From: Occallatibacter riparius | GTDB lineage: Bacteria > Acidobacteriota > Terriglobia > Terriglobales > Acidobacteriaceae | Assembly: GCF_025264625.1 (NCBI RefSeq) | Contig: NZ_CP093313.1 | Span: 5,704,001-5,768,000 of the forward strand | DNA: 64,000 nt | Direction: 5' to 3' | Shown: positions 55,118 to 62,151 of the stretch, in pieces | Layout: each line of letters begins with the position of its first letter | Numbering within the stretch: the first letter of the stretch is position 1 | Position numbers and translations under genes: made by a program | The notes under the pieces: generated by a model | Seen by the model: only the letters and a program-made list of their open reading frames with translations | What the model was told of the DNA's origin: nothing | The model's database searches: none

Positions 55118-55623
55118 CGCCCCGCCCCCTGCATCTCCAGCGTCTGCGCCGTATGAATGTGGCAAATGGCGATCGCCAGGGCATCGGCCGCGTCCGCCGG
55201 CTGCGGCAGCTCCGCCAGGTTCAGCAGCCGCTGCACCATGAACTGCACCTGCTCCTTCTTGGCCAGCCCGTAACCCACCACGCTCTGCTTGATCCTCAAT
55301 GGTGCGTACTCGGCCACCGGCAGCCCCTCGCACGCCGCCGCCAGCAGCGCCACCCCGCGCACCTGCCCCAGCTTCAGCGCCGACTTCGCGTTCACTGAAT
55401 AGAACACTTCCTCCACCGCCACCACGTCCGGACGCCACTGTGCAATCTGTTCGCGCAATTCGCGATACACCTGCTCCAGACGGACCGGCAGCGGCTTGCT
55501 CTTCGGCAGCTGAATCCCCCCGAGTGCCCTGCATGCCAGCCGCGCATCCCGTTCGCCGTCACATGTATCCACCACACCGAAGCCAGTGACCTCAGTGCCA
55601 CAATCAATTCCGAAGACGCGCAT
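55114..55623 (-). CDS. ruvC: Holliday junction resolvase RuvC
   Basis: 169 residues, the normal length. RNase H-like fold with all acidic catalytic positions visible: GIDCG (Asp 7), VEEVFYS (Glu near 70) and PADAADALAIAICH (Asp pair near 140). It cleaves Holliday junctions together with RuvAB. ruvA and ruvB are not in the window. The stop overlaps the next start. Confidence 0.95.
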   Translation of the reverse strand: MRVFGIDCGTEVTGFGVVDTCDGERDARLACRALGGIQLPKSKPLPVRLEQVYRELREQIAQWRPDVVAVEEVFYSVNAKSALKLGQVRGVALLAAACEGLPVAEYAPLRIKQSVVGYGLAKKEQVQFMVQRLLNLAELPQPADAADALAIAICHIHTAQTLEMQGAGR

Positions 55624-55696
55624 TGGGCCAAGTTTACCGCAGTCTCAACCTGCCCGGCAGCCCTCTTCTTGCCCCAACCCACTCCACCCCACAAGT

Positions 55697-55974
55697 GTCA
55701 TCCCGAGCCGAAGCCGAGGGATCTGCGGTTGTTCTTGCCTTGGCTTCTTGAAAGACTCACCACCAAACCTCCCGTGCCCCATCCTGTCGCCTTTTCTCTG
55801 GCGACAGGGTGGGAAGCCACCGAACCTCACCCAGCCGAGCTTTTGCCTTTTGCTTTTGCCTTTGCTCTTCTTTCTGTCATTCCCGTAAGGGAATCTGCTT
55901 CTCCGTCCAGGGCTCGCCACCAAACCCACGCCACCCCAGAAGTGTCATCCCGAGGCGAAGCCGAGGAACCTGCG
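55697..55974. repeat. Cluster of three GTCATTC-type repeats upstream of ruvC
   Basis: Copies begin at 55697 (GTCATCCCGAGCCGAAGCC), 55876 (GTCATTCCCGTAAGGGAATC) and 55944 (GTCATCCCGAGGCGAAGCC) in the 388-base gap between ruvC and the response regulator. No gene was found in this gap. Confidence 0.7.
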
Positions 55975-56011
55975 GTGAGCAGGTGAAGGCGTGCGACATA
56001 CCCGCAGGATT

Positions 56012-56401
56012 CTAGAGAACGGCTCCAACGGCACAGGCATCCAGAAATCGCAGAATGTCAGTCGGTAAAACGGGCTTAGGGAGCGCGTTGCGAGGGCGAC
56101 CACCCGGAGCAATGCGCCTTGCCTCCTCGATCAGGTTGAAGTCCGCCGAGATGAAAAGAATGCGTGCTTCCGGGTGGCGTTGTTCGATCCATTCGGCAAG
56201 TTCGAAGCCATCCATGCCCGGCATCATCAAGTCCGAGATGACCGCATGAGGTTTGAAGGCTTCAACTAGGCCCGCAGCCTGTACACCGCTGTAGGCGACG
56301 CGCACCGTGTGACCTTTGGCCTGCACAATCATACCGAGCGTGTCGGCGACGCTATGCTCGTCGTCCACGATGAGGACGCGGAGGGGAAAGGAATCTTGCA
56401 T
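56012..56401 (-). CDS. Single-domain response regulator RR1
   Basis: 129 residues from MQDSFPLRVLIVDDE. A CheY-like receiver with the acidic pair (VDDE), phosphoacceptor Asp in VISDLMMPGMDGFE, Ser/Thr switch in LFISADF and Lys in ALPKPV; no output domain. It would be phosphorylated by a histidine kinase elsewhere and act through protein contacts. A paralogue (RR2) lies 3 kb away with the same upstream motif. Confidence 0.88.
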   Translation of the reverse strand: MQDSFPLRVLIVDDEHSVADTLGMIVQAKGHTVRVAYSGVQAAGLVEAFKPHAVISDLMMPGMDGFELAEWIEQRHPEARILFISADFNLIEEARRIAPGGRPRNALPKPVLPTDILRFLDACAVGAVL

Positions 56402-56468
56402 CGCTACAGGTCCGGGACACCAATATATCGCGAACGTCCGCCGACCGACATAGCTTTGTTCGGTTTCA

Positions 56469-56488
56469 GGGGTTCTCCCTAGTGTCAC
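56469..56488. promoter_or_regulatory. CTAGGG-N4-CCCC motif upstream of RR1
   Basis: Read on the minus strand: GTGACACTAGGG-AGAA-CCCC, 68 bases before the RR1 start. The same arrangement occurs 72 bases before RR2, and a full palindrome lies upstream of the 56-aa gene. Confidence 0.5.
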
Positions 56489-56540
56489 GAAAGTCGCCGC
56501 CGGTCTACGCTCGTTCAGAAAGACACAGAGAGCATTCTTG

Positions 56541-56575
56541 AGGGGCATGGCAGGGCTATGCCCCTTTTGTTTTTC
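56541..56575 (+). terminator. Orphan plus-strand intrinsic terminator
   Basis: Perfect 8-bp stem AGGGGCAT / ATGCCCCT with a 9-base loop followed by TTTGTTTTTC. No plus-strand gene lies upstream; the flanking genes are on the minus strand. It suggests a short antisense or intergenic transcript over 56.4-56.57 kb. Confidence 0.65.
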
Positions 56576-56610
56576 GTGCTACTGGCATCATTACAGCAGG
56601 TGCCGGCGGT

Positions 56611-56838
56611 CTAGGGCTTTCTGTAAATCGGGCGGAAGTGGCTCTGGATCGGCTCAGAACTGGACTGCGAGGGATCGATGGAGATGACCTTGGTGGCGGA
56701 GGCTTGTTCGGTGCTGGTCGCGGGGATCAATGAAACGCTGTGGTTTTCTTCATTGATAGCGGCGACAACATAGATTTCGGGACGTCCGCTGATTTGGACG
56801 TGATCTCCGACCTTCGGAAGGCTCGTGTGGTCTTTCAT
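56611..56838 (-). CDS. Small beta-rich hypothetical protein A, 75 aa
   Basis: Sequence opens MKDHTSLPKVGDHVQISGRP and continues EIYVVAAINEENHSVSLIPA, a pattern of short strands like an SH3/KOW-type barrel, with a Ser-rich tail. It resembles the 56-aa protein at 59796 (PKVGDHVQISGRPEIYVV against PKLCERVRVQGEGDRTYMV). No Shine-Dalgarno precedes the ATG. Its stop TAG lies inside DNA matching the 3' end of the sigma-region-4-like gene (see 56591-56623). Confidence 0.55.
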   Translation of the reverse strand: MKDHTSLPKVGDHVQISGRPEIYVVAAINEENHSVSLIPATSTEQASATKVISIDPSQSSSEPIQSHFRPIYRKP

Positions 56839-56894
56839 AAGGTTTGACTAGATGACGTGCTGTCGGCCCAGGAAGTCTCAGACAAGGGAAGACA

Positions 56895-57031
56895 CTAGAG
56901 CAGGTGGCGGCGGTCTAGGGCGTGGGCTAGGCTCGGAAGTTACCTTTTCGTCACTAGATGCGCGTGGTGCGTCAGAGCCGGCGTGGGCGTCTGCGAGACT
57001 CAGGCGCGCGCCGGACACGCGCGCCTGAGCT
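56895..57031 (-). pseudogene. Relics of the sigma-region-4-like gene
   Basis: Two pieces, in different frames, match the 3' end of the gene at 59963-60304. 56895-56940 encodes LPSLAHALDRRHLL-stop (intact gene: RLSLADALDRRALL). 56985-57031 encodes QARVSGARLSLADA. A third end, QKALDRRHLL-stop, lies at 56591-56623. They look like leftovers of repeated duplication and deletion. Confidence 0.6.
56985..57031. repeat. 47-bp palindromic repeat, copy 1
   Basis: Arms CTCAGGCGCGCG (56999-57010) and CGCGCGCCTGAG (57018-57029), 12 bp and perfect, around CCGGACA. The whole 47 bases match 59986-60032 with a single difference. Confidence 0.85.
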
Positions 57032-57032
57032 C

Positions 57033-57155
57033 CACCTGCTGAAGGAGAGTGCGGTCGCCATCAACAATGCGGTTGCGAACCCTGCTTTCGCACTCGCCAA
57101 CCCCTACGAACTGCGCTTCGGGTTGACTCACGACAGAGCCACAATCGGCTTTGAA
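57033..57155 (-). pseudogene. Truncated tandem copy of the secreted protein gene
   Basis: After the stop of the neighbouring gene, the same frame encodes FKADCGSVVSQPEAQFVGVG and ECESRVRNRIVDGDRTLLQQ, matching 41 internal residues of the intact gene with 4 changes. By eye, 16 of 124 bases differ from 57348-57471, most of them silent. The fragment lacks a start and the C-terminal part, and passes into unrelated sequence. Confidence 0.8.
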
Positions 57156-57167
57156 CACGAGCGTGCA

Positions 57168-58055
57168 TCAACGCGCCTTAATGTTTCCCGCGGGAAACGC
57201 TTGCGCAGCGCAGGCCGTGATGGCGCCCTTCTCCGCGCCGGTGATCACTTTGACCTGAGCCAAAATGTCCAGCCCCTGAGTGATGCAGCTGACGATTTTC
57301 CCATGGTTCTTGGCGCCGGCAGCACAATCATCCGCCAAGCCTCCCACCACCTGCTGCAGGAGAGTGCGGCCGCCGTCAACAATGCGGTTGCGAACCTTGG
57401 TTTCGCATTCGCCCACCCCAACGAATATCGCCTCGGGCTGGCTCACCACAGAGCCGCAATCGGCTTTGAACAGCTCGTCTTTACAGTAGTCGACGTGACA
57501 GTCTTCGTGAACTTCAAACTTTGTCCAGGTAACATGCGCATCGTGAATAATGCCGAAGCCTTTCACCGCGCAACTGTTGCTCTGATCGTCATACAAGTCG
57601 TAACCGTAAGCCCAGTTGGATTTGACGATCGCTGAATTGTTGACATAGGCGCTGTTCCACGCTGCCTGGAAGACTGCATCGTTCTGATCACCCGGGATCA
57701 GCATTTGCGATGAGATGGAAAGTATCTCGGCCCACACCTTTCGGCCCGATGTGCCTCCGCCAAACTCATACGAAACAGTAGCCCCGGAAGCGACATCTTT
57801 GACAGCACATACCTCATCTGTTCGATTGTTGATATAAACCCCGTCAGATGTTTCGTTGCTGTCGGCGCTGCCGCTGAAAAACTGAACGCAACCGACCGCC
57901 TTGAAAACTGCCCTCATCGGGTATGGGGTATTGTTGGTTACGCTCACAGTGGTTCTGGCAGCAGACGCGGAGATGGGAAGAAACATCGCAATCGTGAAAA
58001 TTGCGACTCCTGCGGTGATAAGAGTTCTACCGGCAAACGCAAAAAGCCTTTGCAT
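57168..58055 (-). CDS. Secreted hypothetical protein with conserved cysteines
   Basis: 295 residues with a good GAGGAGGTAAG before ATG and a signal peptide (LITAGVAIFTIAMFLPISASA). The mature protein has a beta-rich first half (TVSVTNNTPYPMRAVFKAVG) and a second half with several cysteines (HEDCHVDYCKDELFKADCGS, GECETKV, DDCAAGA, VSCIT, ITACAAQ), suggesting disulfides. No family recognised. A truncated tandem copy lies directly downstream. Confidence 0.75.
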   Translation of the reverse strand: MQRLFAFAGRTLITAGVAIFTIAMFLPISASAARTTVSVTNNTPYPMRAVFKAVGCVQFFSGSADSNETSDGVYINNRTDEVCAVKDVASGATVSYEFGGGTSGRKVWAEILSISSQMLIPGDQNDAVFQAAWNSAYVNNSAIVKSNWAYGYDLYDDQSNSCAVKGFGIIHDAHVTWTKFEVHEDCHVDYCKDELFKADCGSVVSQPEAIFVGVGECETKVRNRIVDGGRTLLQQVVGGLADDCAAGAKNHGKIVSCITQGLDILAQVKVITGAEKGAITACAAQAFPAGNIKAR

Positions 58056-59035
58056 GGACTTACCTCCTCACTCGTATTTCGGTGTTTCCCACGGGGCGTT
58101 TTGGATTGTGTCTCAAGGGGGTGTGTGGAAAAGGAGGGAAATACGCCTCCGGGAGGCGAACCAATCCGTCGGCAATTAGGCCACCAAAATCAGACCCGAT
58201 AAGTGATCATCAGCACCTTACTGTGTGACAAACCAGGAGTCGGGCCGTGCGCAGTTCGCTCAGTTCCGTCATGCCTACCGCCGCCTCACCTTCAAAGGAG
58301 ATGATTCATGCCGCCCAACTCAATGTCCGCACGGGCAGTCCCCTGCTGATCCTATGGTGGACCTTTACGGTCTTCTTATTTGGGATCTTCATCGGCGACG
58401 CTGCGGTCGTGGTGCGTAGCCGCGCCCCCATATCTACAGGTCTCTATAGCTTTTGCCATTGGGATGCGTCGGGCGGAGGGGCGCGCCTTGCGGAGGCGCC
58501 TGCGCCCCGCAGCTTGAGATGGCCCCCGCTGAGTTGGGCTCTATGCTTTTGCGGTTGCTGTTGTTTTGTCCTGGGGCCCTGCTGAATTGATTCCCAGCGC
58601 TGGGATGGCACGCGCGCGGGACGAGATGCAAAGGGCGTTAGGGTGTCCGTCCGCGCGGATGGAATGAGCTTCGCCGGGGGGGGCGCTGAGGCAGGGGCTT
58701 GGGGGCGCCAACCACCAGGGAATTAGGAAAGCGAAGCGCTGTGCGGGCCGTGAACCTCGACGGCAGAGCCCGGGCGCTGATCACGCGCACACCGCAGCAC
58801 GACGCGTGACACACCACCGAGGCGACCGACGGGAGCGTTTCGGTGGGTCGCGCGGAATGCGTAACCTCGGCCCTTCGGACAGACCAGCGCGTGGACCACG
58901 AATTGGGATGTGTCCAATGGCAATGGCTTGTGCGCGGTGTCCGCGGTGATGCCTGGCGCGCGATGCGTGGAGCGGAGCGAAGGGCGGACGGGTGAAGGCC
59001 GCGGGCGCATGGTTCGCGCGCGGTGTGTTCGGCCG
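58056..59035. other. 980-base region without a supported gene
   Basis: Contains a perfect 15-base palindrome CGCCTCC-G-GGAGGCG (~58147) and an AGGAG followed by a 13-codon frame (58308). From ~58.4 kb there is a strongly GC-rich stretch in which long frames occur on both strands with Arg/Ser/Pro/His-rich, implausible translations. The stretch 58640-59030 could be a structured RNA or a repeat; I cannot assign it. Confidence 0.4.
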
Positions 59036-59428
59036 TCACGAGCGAGACTCGGCCGATGGCGCGCAGCTGGCTACGAAATGAAGGATCTCCTTGGGGTGGG
59101 CGGGTTTGGCCAGCAGTGTATGAGAGTGTCCTCTGTGGTTCCCTTCCTCAGCTAACGCAACGCTCGCTTCGGCTCCCGAAAGCAGCAGAACCTTGGTTGC
59201 GGGCCAATGATGTGCAATCCAGTTGGCGAGGTCAATGCCGCTCATACGAGGCAAGACCACATCGGCAATCACGACCTGGGGGGCGAACTTGAGAATGCAT
59301 ACAACGGCCTCTTCGCCGGTGGAGGCGGTGCGCACATCGTTACCAGCGGCTTTCAGGATCGAGGAGAACATATCGGCGATGACTTGGTTGTCATCGACGA
59401 CGAGGACACGTAGGGGAGGGGTATCCAT
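59036..59428 (-). CDS. Single-domain response regulator RR2
   Basis: 130 residues from MDTPPLRVLVVDDNQ. Receiver with acidic pocket VDDN, phosphoacceptor Asp in VVIADVVLPRMSGID, Ser in LLLSGAE and Lys in LLAKPAHP; no output domain. Paralogue of RR1: similar length, same strand, and a shared CTAGGG-N4-CCCC motif at nearly the same distance upstream. Confidence 0.86.
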   Translation of the reverse strand: MDTPPLRVLVVDDNQVIADMFSSILKAAGNDVRTASTGEEAVVCILKFAPQVVIADVVLPRMSGIDLANWIAHHWPATKVLLLSGAEASVALAEEGNHRGHSHTLLAKPAHPKEILHFVASCAPSAESRS

Positions 59429-59499
59429 GAGAGGCCTTGGGAGCAAGGGGGATTTGGCCCGGTCCTCAGCCTAGCGCCGGGCGAGGCGGCGGGTTAGTT

Positions 59500-59522
59500 G
59501 GGGAATACCCTAGTTATGTGAC
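59500..59522. promoter_or_regulatory. CTAGGG-N4-CCCC motif upstream of RR2
   Basis: Minus strand: GTCACATAACTAGGG-TATT-CCCC, 72 bases before the RR2 start; compare RR1 at 68 bases. Confidence 0.5.
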
Positions 59523-59625
59523 TAATTCCTCAATTTTTATTGCATGGTGAACATCACTTCGAGCGCAATTTTGGTCGGATGGAAGCAAGCCTACGAACTT
59601 GAACAGAAGATACCAAAGGGCGCGT

Positions 59626-59643
59626 ATAGGTATAGCTACCTAT
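59626..59643. promoter_or_regulatory. Perfect palindrome ATAGGTA-TAGC-TACCTAT
   Basis: Seven-bp arms and a 4-base centre, the same architecture as the CTAGGGC palindrome 39 bases further on. It lies upstream of the 56-aa gene. Candidate operator. Confidence 0.45.
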
Positions 59644-59681
59644 GGTCTTTTATGGCATGCTTGCCGTGGTCAGAACGGAAC

Positions 59682-59697
59682 CTAGGGCTCGCCCTAG
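59682..59697. promoter_or_regulatory. Perfect palindrome CTAGGGC-TC-GCCCTAG
   Basis: Full-palindrome version of the CTAGGG-N4-CCC motif found upstream of RR1 and RR2, here 99 bases before the 56-aa gene. Confidence 0.5.
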
Positions 59698-59795
59698 TTG
59701 GTTCGGGCCAAGTTGTCCGGGTAAGTTGCTGTTACCCCCCCGGCCCCATGAAAGGTTACAGGGCCAGCTGAGAGGGCAGCATCTCAGGAGGTCCA

Positions 59796-59966
59796 ATGCC
59801 TATTCCGAAACTATGCGAGCGGGTGCGCGTTCAAGGAGAGGGCGACAGAACCTACATGGTCATCAAGGTTGACGCACCGAGGGAGACTGTCGAAGTTATC
59901 GCAGAGTCCGGGCCGACGAGGGTCCTTGAGAATGTGCATTTCTCCATGATAGTTGGACCGAGTTAG
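59796..59966 (+). CDS. Small beta-rich hypothetical protein B, 56 aa
   Basis: Begins MPIPKLCERVRVQGEGDRTY and ends HFSMIVGPS. A full AGGAGG lies five bases before the ATG, the best ribosome site in this region. Short alternating strands resemble the 75-aa protein A. Its TAG stop overlaps the TAA stop of the opposite-strand sigma-like gene. Function unknown. Confidence 0.68.
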   Translation: MPIPKLCERVRVQGEGDRTYMVIKVDAPRETVEVIAESGPTRVLENVHFSMIVGPS

Positions 59967-60304
59967 AGCAGCGCGCGGCGGTCGAGGGCGTCTGCGAGAC
60001 TCAGGCGCGCGCCGGATACGCGCGCCTGAGCTTCCGGGACACTGCACCGCAAACAGGAGGCAAGGGCGGTGAGAGATAGGTTGTCCCGGTAGGCCAGCAG
60101 TAGAGCGGACTGCTGGCGATCTGCGAGGGTGGAGAAGACCTGCTCAAAGCTGAGGACGCGCACTAGGCGCGAATCGTGGGCGCGCTGCTGGCGTGGTGTG
60201 TAGCCGCTGGCTTGCAGGTTGACCGTTAGACCGGAGCGCAGCGCGGAGCGCTCAGAACACCAGCGACGGAGGGCGGCGACGGCGAGGGCTTCAAAGCTGC
60301 TCAT
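59963..60304 (-). CDS. Sigma-70 region-4-like HTH small protein
   Basis: 113 residues. The central and C-terminal part (FSTLADRQQSALLLAYRDNL, then SLTALASCLRCSVPEAQARV) has the spacing of a sigma region 4 helix-turn-helix; region 2 is missing. No Shine-Dalgarno is apparent. 3' fragments of related genes lie at 56.6-57.0 kb. It may be a truncated sigma factor acting as a DNA-binding regulator, or itself a decaying copy. Confidence 0.5.
   Translation of the reverse strand: MSSFEALAVAALRRWCSERSALRSGLTVNLQASGYTPRQQRAHDSRLVRVLSFEQVFSTLADRQQSALLLAYRDNLSLTALASCLRCSVPEAQARVSGARLSLADALDRRALL
59986..60032. repeat. 47-bp palindromic repeat, copy 2 (inside the sigma-like gene)
   Basis: Same 12-bp arms CTCAGGCGCGCG / CGCGCGCCTGAG around CCGGATA. 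One base differs from the copy at 56985-57031. Confidence 0.85.
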
Positions 60305-60432
60305 CGGGCAGGTGGCCCGTCATGAGGTCACCACAAACCTGAGTGCCCCATTCATCCCGAGCCTTATCGTGGATGAGTGTTTCAAATCAACGTAGAGACA
60401 ACAGCTTGTTCCGGTGGAGCTATCGAAACAGA

Positions 60433-61629
60433 ATGAACTCATCAGATTGGCGTTTAGTCGGCTTCGATGCGAATGAAACCGCACTGGATGGCGGGAAAAC
60501 TCCCCTTCCCGGCCACGTACGCGAAGTGTTCCTGCTTCGCCCGGAGATCGAGTTACCGTATTCAGTGGACGGACATGTATGGCCTTCAGTCTGGGGCATG
60601 AGCGATCAATCGCAGGAAAATGAGAATGGCTTATGGCCGAATCTAGCCAGGATGCAACAGCGGTTAGTACAACAGGGTCGAACAGCCATCCTGGTCGCCG
60701 TGGAACTTCTCGTTCCGAAGAATCCTCCAGGTCTTGGTTTTCCATACTCTCTCATCGATTCGACTCCCGAGCCGCAAACGGTACCGGAAGGTAGCACCTG
60801 CCTTGGTTTCGACGTGGCGGACGCGGGCTTTTTGAGTGCTCTATCGAACTGTGGATACAGCGGGGAAGAACGGGCAGTGTTGAGGGCCAGGTGGCGTGAC
60901 AGGATCAATGATTTTGGGCTTTTGAAGTCGGAGGAAGATGCTCTTGAATTCAAAGAACTGTCTGACGCGAGAGTGCCGGAACACGCTCCGTTCTGGGTCT
61001 ACAGGCTCTCTCGATTGCACGTCTCTGAGAGACTTCATCGGATCCGCGAGAAGTTACAACATTTGCGGTCGGTCGATGTATCGCTTAAGCAGTATGGAGC
61101 GAAATCCCATGAATATCGGCTTGGCCCTTCTCTCGGAGAAATGCAGCTACAGCAATACGAGCGACAGCACGGGGTTGAATTGCCTTATGAATACCGCGGA
61201 TTCTTGATGGAGGTTGGGCATGGTTGTGCGGGGCCATTTAATGGACTGTTCGCCCTCGACAGCCGAGACCCCGAATTCCTCAACATGTATGGCGGCGACT
61301 TAGCGAAGCCATTCCCCTGGACCTCGTCCTTCAATCCAGATCAATGGCAGCGAGGCGATGACACCGGCAATGTGGAAGGCATCGAATGGGATAAAGACGG
61401 AAAGTTTGTTGGAATGTTTCTTCCAGGCGCTCTCTACCTTTGCCATCAGGGATGTGCAATTCGGAACTTTCTAATTGTTTCTGGCCCATCCAAAGGGGAA
61501 GTATGGAGAGAAGACCAGGCCGGCGGAAAAGGAATCTTCCCCGAGGTTGATGGACACGGAAAAAGGATCGGATTTCTGGACTGGTACGAGCAGTGGCTTG
61601 ATAGATCACTCCAGAGCTTCACAGCGTAG
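60433..61629 (+). CDS. SMI1/KNR4 (SUKH)-like protein with extra N-terminal domain
   Basis: 398 residues from MNSSDWRLVGFDANE; in-frame starts further upstream exist and none has a clear ribosome site. The first ~220 residues are unrecognised (VDGHVWPSVWGMSDQ). From ~245 a SUKH-type domain appears: GPSLGEMQLQQYERQHGVELP then YEYRGFLMEVGHGCAGPFNG and a C-terminal LCHQGCAIRNFLIVSGPSKG. SUKH proteins are often immunity proteins against secreted nuclease or deaminase toxins. No toxin gene is adjacent. A degenerate partial copy lies at 62152. Confidence 0.7.
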   Translation: MNSSDWRLVGFDANETALDGGKTPLPGHVREVFLLRPEIELPYSVDGHVWPSVWGMSDQSQENENGLWPNLARMQQRLVQQGRTAILVAVELLVPKNPPGLGFPYSLIDSTPEPQTVPEGSTCLGFDVADAGFLSALSNCGYSGEERAVLRARWRDRINDFGLLKSEEDALEFKELSDARVPEHAPFWVYRLSRLHVSERLHRIREKLQHLRSVDVSLKQYGAKSHEYRLGPSLGEMQLQQYERQHGVELPYEYRGFLMEVGHGCAGPFNGLFALDSRDPEFLNMYGGDLAKPFPWTSSFNPDQWQRGDDTGNVEGIEWDKDGKFVGMFLPGALYLCHQGCAIRNFLIVSGPSKGEVWREDQAGGKGIFPEVDGHGKRIGFLDWYEQWLDRSLQSFTA

Positions 61630-62151
61630 GCATGAAGCAGTTGGCCCGGCCATGAGGAGATCCCCAACAGCCCCCCCACTCTCGTGACCGCCATCACATA
61701 CACGGTAATTCCGACGTCCTTATCATCGAACGGTCTTTCAGAAGGCAGGGAGTAGTGTCTCATGAATCATCTCCCGCAGCGATTCATCGAGAGAGCAAAG
61801 CAGCATTGGTCGCGCACTGCCCCACGAAAGGCAAAAATGGCGATTAACTACAAAGTAACTGGGGTTACTAGAAAATTAGCTACCCCTCCCCCTGTTTTTA
61901 CTTCTCCATTTATTCGCCTAAAATCAAACTAAACGACACACTCCATTTATCTTATCGGACTACCAAATTCCATAGCGCCGAAACAAGTCGTTATAACGAA
62001 GAATGCCTGATTGTACTCATCAGTAAATGGGCTCCCCCGTGCGCGCGGCTGTCTGAGCCCGACCAGCGAGTTGAACTTTGCGGAGCGATTCCTCCATCTC
62101 ATTTCATGACCAGCATTTCCTCTGGTTGTGAGCTTCAGAGTAATTTCGGTT
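61630..62151. other. Gene-free region with an AT-rich patch
   Basis: Starts with a further copy (around 61640-61660) of the duplication boundary AGTTGGCCCGGCCATGAGG, seen in related form at 60308 and 62153. About 61810-62010 is clearly richer in A/T than its surroundings and includes a possible 31-codon frame (61837, MAINYKVTGVTRK). No supported gene. Confidence 0.4.

Noticed and set aside
58301-58585. A 95-codon plus-strand frame with one hydrophobic stretch
   Set aside because: The nearby AGGAG is placed for a different ATG (58308) whose frame ends after 13 codons, and the C-terminal half is low-quality sequence.
58638-59039. A 133-codon minus-strand frame
   Set aside because: Its translation is Arg/Ser/His/Pro-rich without domain character and it overlaps other equally long frames; treated as non-coding.
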